NCBI RefSeq assembly: GCF_025466085.1
Contig: NZ_JANLOD010000069.1
Location: 124,001 to 188,000, forward strand
DNA length: 64,000 nt
Direction: 5' to 3'
DNA from: Pseudomonas sp. 14P_8.1_Bac3
Lineage (GTDB): Bacteria; Pseudomonadota; Gammaproteobacteria; Pseudomonadales; Pseudomonadaceae
The notes under the pieces are model-generated. The model was not told the origin of the DNA, searched no databases, and saw nothing but the letters and a program-made list of their open reading frames with translations. A program made the translations under genes and the position numbers. How positions within the stretch are numbered: the stretch's first letter is position 1; every line of letters begins with the position of its first letter. Below, in pieces: positions 35,119 through 41,872 of the stretch.

Positions 35119-35901
35119 TTATTTTGTCTGATTCAATACTTGAAGCAGCGCTGCCGTTTGCGCGTCCGGCATGCCGTCGAAGCGTGAAGGCCGGAAGTGC
35201 ATCTGAAAGGCTGCGATCACGTGACGGGTCGCGACATCCAGTTCACCGGTTTGCGGTGTGGCATAGCCGAGGCGGGCCAACTGGCCTTGAAACCAGCTGA
35301 TACTCGGCAGTTCTACTTCAAACTGTGCTTGCTGGCGTGCAACAGCCTGTTCGTTCGGCCAGATACCAAGGCCTTCGGCCGCCAGGCGCTTCCAGGGAAA
35401 CAGCGGCCCCGGATCGACCTTGCGCAGCGGTGCGATGTCGCTATGGCCAATGATGCTGCGGGGGTTGATGGCGTAGCGCTTGCTGATGTCTTTGAGCAGG
35501 ACGATCAACGACTGGATCTGAGCCTCGCTGTAGGGAATCCACAGACGCCCGCCGTTCGGGGCGTCCTTGAATCCTGGATTGACGATTTCGATGCCGATTG
35601 AACTGGAGTTCAGCCAGGTCCGGCCCTGCCATTCACTTTCTCCGGCATGCCAGGCGCGCAGGCTTTCATCCATCAACTTATAGATCGTGGCGTTTTTGTC
35701 GTCGCCGATCAGGTAATGGCTGCTGACTTCGCCATGGGTCAGCAATTGCAGCGAACGTTCCAGCGAGGCGGAAGTGTAGTGCACCACCACGAACTGAATG
35801 CGGCTGTCGTGATTGGCGGAAGGGTGGCTGGTGTCGAATCTGGGGCCGCTGGTGCAACCGGCCAACAGAATTAGCGACACGATGAGAGCAAGACATTTCA
35901 T
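35119..35901 (-). CDS. ampDh2: N-acetylmuramoyl-L-alanine amidase AmpDh2-like lipoprotein
   Basis: I set the start at MKCLALIVSLILLAGC; the longer frame has no signal. The 260-residue product is a lipoprotein with lipobox LLAGC (Cys15). The amidase_2 (AmpD/T7 lysozyme) domain has zinc ligands His in VVHYTSAS and His in GHSDIAP, plus Asp in KVDPGPLFPW. A peptidoglycan-binding domain follows (LARLGYATPQTGELDVATRH). It cleaves the stem peptide from muramic acid in the periplasm for cell-wall recycling and AmpC induction control. The location near kinB matches PA5485. Confidence 0.9.
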   Translation of the reverse strand: MKCLALIVSLILLAGCTSGPRFDTSHPSANHDSRIQFVVVHYTSASLERSLQLLTHGEVSSHYLIGDDKNATIYKLMDESLRAWHAGESEWQGRTWLNSSSIGIEIVNPGFKDAPNGGRLWIPYSEAQIQSLIVLLKDISKRYAINPRSIIGHSDIAPLRKVDPGPLFPWKRLAAEGLGIWPNEQAVARQQAQFEVELPSISWFQGQLARLGYATPQTGELDVATRHVIAAFQMHFRPSRFDGMPDAQTAALLQVLNQTK

Positions 35902-36005
35902 GGCAGAAGAGGATACGCGCAAGACAGTAATGCAACAGTGTAACGTACTGCCTTGCGCCACGACGGCGAACGGGCGCATTTAAAACAAAATGGAACAATT
36001 GACGG

Positions 36006-38045
36006 TCAGCCAGGCTCGATGCGATTTCGGCCAGCGTTTTTGGCGCGGTACAGCGCCTGATCGGCCCTTTTGAGCACCAGGTCGCTGTGTTCGCCGGGCC
36101 TGAACGCGGTCATCCCTATGGAAACGGTGATGGTCACCGGCTCGCTCTTGAAGTGGAACGGACAGGCCTCGATCGACGCGCGCAGGTTTTCCAGCAATTT
36201 CGCTCCTGCCGCCGGCACGGTATCGGGCATCAGCAGGACAAACTCTTCACCGCCGAACCGGGCGACGAAATCGGTTCCCCGCAGGCGTTTGCGCAACACG
36301 TTGGCGATGATCTTCAGCACCTTGTCACCCGCCAGGTGACCGTAGTTGTCGTTGATGCGCTTGAAGTGATCGAGGTCGAGCATGGCCAGCAACAGGGTGT
36401 TGCCGTGCCGCTGCCATTCGCTCATCTCGTGATCGAGCCGTTCGCTCCAGGCCGCCCGGTTGGGTAGGCCGGTCAACGGGTCGATCAAGGCTTTCTGGCG
36501 CTGCTCTTCGAGATGCTCGCGATAGCCTTGGGCTTCCTGTTCCATATGCGCCACGCGTTCAGCCAGACCTTTGAGACGGGCCGCGACTTCCTGCTCACGC
36601 TTGTCGCGCTGCTGCTGGTATTGATCCATGGTTCCGAGCAGGCCCTCGAGGTGGTTTTCGAGGACGTGCTTGAGGTCGTCGAGGTCCGCCGCTTGCTGCA
36701 TGCTGTTCTGCAAGCCGTCGACCTGCTCGCGGATGTGTGTATCCAGTTCAAGCGCGGCCGAGCGGTTGTCCGCATGGCCGTCACTGGCGGCTTGCAGATT
36801 GCTCTGGAACGACTCCAGGCGTTCATTGAGCTGCTGCAGGTAGACTTCGAATTCATGCTGGCCGCTGTCATTGATCGCCAGCATCAAGGTGGCCAGATCA
36901 TCGAGAATGGGCAGCAGTTCGTACCAGTTCAACCCGTTTTGCAGGCGCTCGCGCATGGCTTCGGCTTGCGGGCGATGCCGCTCGGGTAGCGACAGGTCGT
37001 CCAGCAGGCCCAGCAGGGTGTCTTCGATATGCTTGGCGACGGAGCTGTAGGAAGGCTCCGGCGAATCGGGCAGGGCATAGAGAATATCGTGTTCAGGTTG
37101 GTCCGGATCGATGGCGGACAATGCCTGGGCCATGGCGGAGGGCAGGGGCAGGCGGTCGAGGAATACCGTCGGGATCAGCTCATCCGGGTTGATTGGCGGT
37201 TGTGCCGGAGCCATCGCGGTAGCGGGTGTCGGTTGCTCACCGTGTGCTGCTTCCGCAGGGGGCTCAAGCTGAGGCTCATGAACGGGGGGGACAAAAGTCA
37301 CGACTTCAGCGGGTGGCGGCGTTACAGGTGCTTCAACCTCCGGCGGCACGGGCTCGACAGGTTGGTCGAGTGAAGACGTTATACGTGGCTCGTCGACGAC
37401 GGGCACGGGTTCGACGGTCGCTGGTGACGGCTCGGGAAATACCGCCGCCGCCGCTTCGGCAGGCACCGGGGCGGGCACCTGCGCCTCCGGGTGCGCCGCG
37501 GGCTGTGGAGATTCCTCCACCTCTCGGCTGCCAAACAAACGCTGCAACAAACCTGGGCGACCGGATTCCGCGGGGCTCTCCAACTGACTCAAGGCTTTGC
37601 CTTGCAGCCCGCTGAGTTCGCTGAGCAGCAACGGGATCTCGCGCGCCTGGCTGACGCGTCCATCCAGGGTTTTGGCGAAGTTCTTGAGTGGCCGGCTGAC
37701 TTCTCGCGGCAACGGCAGGGTTTGCAGTTGCGCCACCAGCGCGGTCAGCGCCGCACTGGTCTGATTGACCCGGGTTTCGCGGCGCTGCTCAGAGTCGAGC
37801 ACGGCTTTTTCCAGCCTTGGGAGCAACGCTGCCAGCCCCGCATCCATTTCATTGGTGCGGATGACTTCGCGCATTTCTTTCATGCACTGGTCAACGGCGC
37901 GGTCGGTGCCCTCGGCCGCCAGGGTGCTGCGCACCAGTCCGCGCCGCAGCAAGTCGAGCCTGGCCTCCCAGCGACGTTCGAGCTTTTCCTGTTGTTCGAT
38001 GCTTTTGAGGTATTTCTCTTTCCAGCGCTGTGCGTCGTCGCTCAT
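36006..38045 (-). CDS. GGDEF diguanylate cyclase (DgcH-like)
   Basis: This 679-residue soluble protein has a helical N-terminal part (1-180), a long Pro/Glu/Ala-rich linker (about 190-290) and a coiled-coil region (about 390-500). The C-terminal GGDEF domain (about 510-679) has an active motif RFGGEEFVLLMPDT. An inhibitory RxxD site (RGTD) lies five residues before GGEEF, so product feedback is expected. It makes c-di-GMP from two GTP. The syntenic gene in P. aeruginosa is PA5487 (DgcH). The EEP gene ends right at its start, without a gap. Confidence 0.9.
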   Translation of the reverse strand: MSDDAQRWKEKYLKSIEQQEKLERRWEARLDLLRRGLVRSTLAAEGTDRAVDQCMKEMREVIRTNEMDAGLAALLPRLEKAVLDSEQRRETRVNQTSAALTALVAQLQTLPLPREVSRPLKNFAKTLDGRVSQAREIPLLLSELSGLQGKALSQLESPAESGRPGLLQRLFGSREVEESPQPAAHPEAQVPAPVPAEAAAAVFPEPSPATVEPVPVVDEPRITSSLDQPVEPVPPEVEAPVTPPPAEVVTFVPPVHEPQLEPPAEAAHGEQPTPATAMAPAQPPINPDELIPTVFLDRLPLPSAMAQALSAIDPDQPEHDILYALPDSPEPSYSSVAKHIEDTLLGLLDDLSLPERHRPQAEAMRERLQNGLNWYELLPILDDLATLMLAINDSGQHEFEVYLQQLNERLESFQSNLQAASDGHADNRSAALELDTHIREQVDGLQNSMQQAADLDDLKHVLENHLEGLLGTMDQYQQQRDKREQEVAARLKGLAERVAHMEQEAQGYREHLEEQRQKALIDPLTGLPNRAAWSERLDHEMSEWQRHGNTLLLAMLDLDHFKRINDNYGHLAGDKVLKIIANVLRKRLRGTDFVARFGGEEFVLLMPDTVPAAGAKLLENLRASIEACPFHFKSEPVTITVSIGMTAFRPGEHSDLVLKRADQALYRAKNAGRNRIEPG

Positions 38046-38921
38046 TCATGGGTTCCGCGAGGGGGCAGGACTCAACGCGGGCAATGCATCGGCCGTGAGC
38101 GAACCTGGCAGACGAATCTCTACCGCGACCGGCAGGTGATCGGAAATGGGGTGTGCCAACACTTCGACCTTTTCCAGCGTCAGGGTCGGGCTCAGCAAAA
38201 TGTGGTCCAGGCAGCGCTGCGGGCGCCAGCTGGGGAACGTCGCTTCCAGTTGCGGCGCCAGCAGGCCGAGGTCGCGCAACGGAGAGTTTTGCAGCAGGTC
38301 GCTGGCGTGAGTGTTCATGTCGCCCATCAGCACCTGATGCTTGTAGTTGCCGATCAACTCGCGGATGTAAGCCAGTTGCATGCTCCGGGCGCGGGAGCCC
38401 AGCGCCAGATGCATCATGACCACCACCAGTGCGTCCGGACCTTCACCGAAGCGCACCAGGATCGCCCCGCGACCCTTGGGCCCCGGCAGCGGATGATCTT
38501 CAATCGCCCAGGGGCGCAGGCGGCTGAGCACGCCATTGCTGTGCTGGCCGAGGCGACCGAGGTTGCGATTGAGTTGTTGATACCAGTAGGGGAAGGCGCC
38601 GAGCTGGGCCAGGTGTTCCACCTGGTTGACGTAGCCCGACCTCAGGCTGCCGCCATCGGCTTCCTGCAGGGCGACCAGATCGAAGTCGCCCAGCAGGTTG
38701 CCGATCTTCTGCAGATTGTCGGCACGTCCGGTGTGCGGCAACAGGTGTTGCCAGCTCCGTGTCAGGTAGTGCCGGTACCGCGCGGTACTGATGCCGACCT
38801 GGATGTTGAAGCTGAGCAATCGCAGACGGCTGTCTGCGGGCAGCCCCGTGGATTCCAGGTGATGTTCATTGACCCGCGGATCATGCAGGCCAACGACGCG
38901 ATCGGTTCCCCAGCGGCGCAT
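38046..38921 (-). CDS. Endonuclease/exonuclease/phosphatase family protein
   Basis: This 291-residue protein has the DNase I-like fold. Conserved motifs are LLSFNIQVG at about residue 36, LVALQEAD with the metal Glu at about 83, VLMGDMNTH at about 200, and the terminal catalytic pair DHILLSP and HPISDHLPV. Substrate could be nucleic acid or a phospholipid headgroup; it has no signal peptide. The stop directly abuts the diguanylate cyclase start, and dsbA is 14 bases upstream, so these form one operon (PA5487-PA5489). Confidence 0.85.
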   Translation of the reverse strand: MRRWGTDRVVGLHDPRVNEHHLESTGLPADSRLRLLSFNIQVGISTARYRHYLTRSWQHLLPHTGRADNLQKIGNLLGDFDLVALQEADGGSLRSGYVNQVEHLAQLGAFPYWYQQLNRNLGRLGQHSNGVLSRLRPWAIEDHPLPGPKGRGAILVRFGEGPDALVVVMMHLALGSRARSMQLAYIRELIGNYKHQVLMGDMNTHASDLLQNSPLRDLGLLAPQLEATFPSWRPQRCLDHILLSPTLTLEKVEVLAHPISDHLPVAVEIRLPGSLTADALPALSPAPSRNP

Positions 38922-38935
38922 GGCGGTCGCCGCGC

Positions 38936-39577
38936 TTAGTTGGCGGCAGCCTTGTTAGCCGCTCGCTCTTTGTCGACCAGCTTGTCGGCCAGTTGCAGGG
39001 CTTGCTCGGCGCCGCCGGCAGAGCCCACGTCGAAGCGATACTTGCCATTGACGATCAGGGTTGGCACGCCGGAGATTTCATATTTCTTGGCCAATTCGCG
39101 GGCCTGGACGATCTTGCCCTTGATGGCGAAGGAATCGAAGGTCGCCAGGAACTTGTCTTTGTCTACGCCCTGGGTGGCCAGGAAGTCGGCCATTTCATTC
39201 TTGTCGATGAGCTTCTTGTGCTCTTTCTGGATCGCGTTGAAGACCGCTGCGTGAACCTTGCTCTCGACGCCCATGGCTTCCAGGGTCAGGAACATCTGGC
39301 CGTGTGCATCCCATGGGCCGCCGAACATGGCGGGGATGCGTACGAAGTTGACGTCGGAAGGCAGCTTCTCGACCCAAGGATTGATCACCGGTTCAAACGC
39401 GTAGCAGTGCGGGCAGCCGTACCAGAACAGCTCCACCACTTCGATTTTGCCAGGCACGGCGACCGGAACCGGATTGCTCAGTTCAACGTAAGGGGCGGCG
39501 GGTGCTTCGACGGCTTGTGCAGTCATGCCGAACAGGCTGGCAGCGACGAGTGCGGCGCTGATGATCAGATTACGCAT
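38936..39577 (-). CDS. dsbA: Thiol:disulfide interchange protein DsbA
   Basis: This 213-residue periplasmic oxidase has a signal peptide (1-22, ending AQA). The active site is CPHC at residues 55-58 (FWYGCPHCYAFEP). The cis-Pro loop is SGVPTLIVNG near residue 170. It introduces disulfides into secreted proteins, including c-type cytochrome and Ivy-like targets (inference). It is preceded by the cc4 terminator and followed by the EEP gene. Confidence 0.97.
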   Translation of the reverse strand: MRNLIISAALVAASLFGMTAQAVEAPAAPYVELSNPVPVAVPGKIEVVELFWYGCPHCYAFEPVINPWVEKLPSDVNFVRIPAMFGGPWDAHGQMFLTLEAMGVESKVHAAVFNAIQKEHKKLIDKNEMADFLATQGVDKDKFLATFDSFAIKGKIVQARELAKKYEISGVPTLIVNGKYRFDVGSAGGAEQALQLADKLVDKERAANKAAAN

Positions 39578-39672
39578 GCTTTACTCCTGGACAAATTGGG
39601 TCGCCTCGCGCGACCTGTTTTCAGACAGGTCATGGCGGGCTTGAGTTCTGTAGTGTAACGGCAGCGGCCACA

Positions 39673-39700
39673 AAAAAGGGCAGCCTGAGCCACCCTTTTT
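39673..39700 (-). terminator. Bidirectional terminator between cc4 and dsbA
   Basis: AAAAAGGG (39673-39680) pairs with CCCTTTTT (39693-39700), with an inner GC..GC pair around CTGA. T tracts are present on both strands. It lies about 75 bases after the cc4 stop. Confidence 0.8.
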
Positions 39701-39777
39701 ATACTTGCTGCGACGGATTAATAGAGCGTTAACGTTGCAGGAGATACAGGTCCCGCGCGCTGCCCTGTTCGCCGGTC

Positions 39778-40389
39778 TTAATGCAGGCCGTTGATGTAGC
39801 TGGCCACGGCGGCGATATCTTCGTCGCTCAGGCGCTTGGCGATGGTCTGCATGGTTTTGGTGTCGCCGTCGTTGGTGCGACCGCCTTCTTCCTTGCGGAA
39901 ATCGGTCAGTTGCTTGGCGATGTATTGAGCGTGCTGGCCGCCCAGGTGCGGGAAGCCGGCAGCGGCGTTGCCCGCGCCATTCGGCGAATGGCAACCGGTG
40001 CAGGCCGGCAGACCCTTGGCCAGATCGCCACCACGGAACAAGGCTTCACCGCGAGCCACGATTTTAGGATCGGCGGCGCCCACGCTGCCTTTCTGGCTGG
40101 CGAAGTAGGCGGCGATATCGGCCAGGTCCTGATCGCTCAGGTTGGTCAGCAGCCCGGTCATTTCCAGTACCGTGCGTTTGCCGGACTTGATGTCGTGCAG
40201 CTGCTTGTTCAGATAACGCTCGCCCTGACCCGCCAGTTTCGGAAAGTTAGGCGCCATGCTGTTGCCATCCGGGCCATGACAGGCGCCACATACTGCGGCT
40301 TTCGCCTGACCAGCAGTTGCATCACCTGCAGCATGGGCTATGCCGGAGATCCCCACGGTCAACAGCAGACTCACGATCAATTTGTTCAT
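39778..40389 (-). CDS. cc4: Cytochrome c4
   Basis: This 203-residue diheme periplasmic cytochrome has a signal peptide (1-20, ending AHA). It has two CxxCH heme sites: CGACH at residues 34-38 and CTGCH at about 134-138. Each is followed by a Met ligand in a hydrophobic context. The two domains are of similar length, as in other c4 cytochromes. It donates electrons to terminal oxidases such as the one encoded at 59-63 kb in this window or cbb3. A small c5-type gene lies 46 bases upstream, as in PA5490-PA5491. Confidence 0.96.
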   Translation of the reverse strand: MNKLIVSLLLTVGISGIAHAAGDATAGQAKAAVCGACHGPDGNSMAPNFPKLAGQGERYLNKQLHDIKSGKRTVLEMTGLLTNLSDQDLADIAAYFASQKGSVGAADPKIVARGEALFRGGDLAKGLPACTGCHSPNGAGNAAAGFPHLGGQHAQYIAKQLTDFRKEEGGRTNDGDTKTMQTIAKRLSDEDIAAVASYINGLH

Positions 40390-40435
40390 CAGCTAATCCA
40401 ACTACGGCTAAGGGTTAAAGAGTTATGGACCGGGA

Positions 40436-40726
40436 TCACTCGCTCATCCACTGGATGATGGCCTGGTAATCCTCGGCACTGCAGTCCATGCACAAACCAC
40501 GCGGCGGCATCGCCTTGAAACCCTGGGTCACGTGTTGCACCAGCGTCTCCATACCTTTCGCCAACCTCGGCGTCCAAGCTTCCTGATCGCCCTTTCGGGG
40601 CGCCATGGGGAGTTGGCCGGAATGACAGGCACCACAAACACGGTTGTACACAGCTTCCGGATCCTGTGTAGCCTGAGCGCCATGAAGCGGCATCAAGAGA
40701 CCGGCAGCCAGCAGCCATTTCGTCAT
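40436..40726 (-). CDS. Cytochrome c5 family protein (monoheme)
   Basis: This 96-residue periplasmic cytochrome has a signal peptide (1-19, ending QA) and a single CxxCH, CGACH at 31-35. A Met ligand is expected in the MPPRG segment. Two further cysteines (CMDC) are the disulfide typical of c5-type proteins. It is upstream of cc4 on the same strand, so both are likely in one transcript. Confidence 0.9.
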   Translation of the reverse strand: MTKWLLAAGLLMPLHGAQATQDPEAVYNRVCGACHSGQLPMAPRKGDQEAWTPRLAKGMETLVQHVTQGFKAMPPRGLCMDCSAEDYQAIIQWMSE

Positions 40727-40917
40727 AAAACGACCTTTTCAGGGTTGAGAGCGTTCTGCGTTCTGGTGCGCAATCAAGGTCAATCGCTCTCGTGAACTTC
40801 ATCCTACGCTGGGACAAAGCGCACACAAAATCTGCGGCATTATATACTGGCGCTACTGAAACGGAAACGACACCGCTTGCCGCGTCCATTCCCGGCGCCG
40901 CCCACATCGGAAATCCC

Positions 40918-41559
40918 ATGCAACTCAAGAACCCCATCCTCGGCCTGTGCCAACAGTCCACCTTCATGCTCAGCGCTGCCAAAGTCGACCAATGTCCCGA
41001 CGACGAAGGCTTTGAAGTGGCCTTCGCCGGGCGCTCCAACGCCGGTAAATCCAGCGCGTTGAACACCCTGACGCATGCCAGCCTGGCGCGGACCTCGAAA
41101 ACCCCGGGTCGCACGCAACTCTTGAACTTCTTCAAGCTAGACGATGATCGTCGTCTGGTCGACCTGCCGGGCTACGGTTATGCAAAAGTACCCATCCCGC
41201 TGAAGCTGCACTGGCAGCGTCACCTGGAAGCTTATCTGGGCGGTCGCGAAAGTTTGAAAGGTCTGATCTTGATGATGGACATCCGTCATCCAATGACCGA
41301 CTTCGATGTGTTGATGCTCGACTGGGCCGTGGCCAGCGGCATGCCAATGCACATTTTGCTGACCAAGGCAGACAAGCTGACCTACGGCGCGGCGAAGAAC
41401 GTGCTGCTGAAGGTTCAGTCGGACATTCGCAAGGGCTGGGGCGACGCCATCAGCATTCAGCTGTTTTCGGCACCGAAGCGCCTCGGGCTGGAAGACGCCT
41501 ACACTGTATTGGCAGGCTGGATGGAGCTGGCGGACAAGGGCGCCGAGCCCGCGGAATAA
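40918..41559 (+). CDS. engB: Ribosome biogenesis GTPase EngB (YihA/YsxC)
   Basis: The start at MQLKNPILGLCQ is the normal one, and the frame being open 42 codons upstream is incidental. The 213-residue GTPase has G1 GRSNAGKSSALN, G2 TPGRTQL, G3 LVDLPGYGYAKV, G4 TKADKL and G5 near FSAPKRLG. It assists 50S assembly in the cytoplasm. It is convergent with polA, and the ErsA sRNA locus sits between the two. Confidence 0.96.
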   Translation: MQLKNPILGLCQQSTFMLSAAKVDQCPDDEGFEVAFAGRSNAGKSSALNTLTHASLARTSKTPGRTQLLNFFKLDDDRRLVDLPGYGYAKVPIPLKLHWQRHLEAYLGGRESLKGLILMMDIRHPMTDFDVLMLDWAVASGMPMHILLTKADKLTYGAAKNVLLKVQSDIRKGWGDAISIQLFSAPKRLGLEDAYTVLAGWMELADKGAEPAE

Positions 41560-41580
41560 GCCCGTTACAAAACCGCGGGC

Positions 41581-41712
41581 AAAAAAAACCCCGGACTTCT
41601 TATGGGGAGGGGGAAGTTCCGGGGTTCAAGTTCCGGACCGCTAGGGCGGGGTCCAGATTATCTGCCAACACTTAACACAACATAGGAGCATCGAACGGCT
41701 TCACCAGCCATT
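41581..41712 (-). ncRNA. ersA: ErsA small RNA
   Basis: The location matches ErsA, which lies between polA and engB in P. aeruginosa. Reading the minus strand, an AlgU-type promoter at 41720-41747 predicts a start near 41712. The 3' end is a strong terminator: CCCCGGAACTT..AAGTCCGGGG followed by eight T (41588-41581). This gives about 132 nt, the published length of ErsA. The terminator loop contains a C-rich CCCCCTCCCC stretch, suitable as an exposed pairing region for mRNA ribosome-binding sites. ErsA is an Hfq-binding regulator of envelope and exopolysaccharide genes such as algC in P. aeruginosa. The ends are predicted, not mapped. Confidence 0.85.
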
Positions 41713-41719
41713 CAGTTAC

Positions 41720-41747
41720 TCTGAGTCGCAGTTCACAGGTTTAGTTC
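41720..41747 (-). promoter_or_regulatory. AlgU (sigma-22) promoter of ersA
   Basis: Minus-strand GAACTA (-35, 41742-41747) and TCAGA (-10, 41720-41724) are separated by 17 bases. Each element differs from the GAACTT-N16/17-TCTGA consensus at one position. It sits 8 bases before the predicted ErsA start. Confidence 0.7.
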
Positions 41748-41838
41748 CAGCGCTTCAAAAACCATTTGAAATAAGCCGCTTCGATTTCCGAAATAAGCGT
41801 GCTCAGCCGCGGCGCTATGCCGCAGCAAGACAGCTTTT

Positions 41839-41866
41839 TGTAGGAGCGAGCAAGCTCGTTCCTACA
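41839..41866. repeat. Single REP-type palindrome after polA
   Basis: TGTAGGAGCGAGC-AA-GCTCGTTCCTACA is a solitary copy of the hairpin, just downstream of the polA stop. Confidence 0.75.
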
Positions 41867-41872
41867 GGCGTT

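Larger units (their letters stand above)
41560..41872. other. Intergenic region between engB and polA
   Basis: The 313 bases hold the ErsA small RNA gene with its terminator and AlgU-type promoter (41581-41747), and a single REP-type palindrome near the polA stop (41839-41866). Confidence 0.8.
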
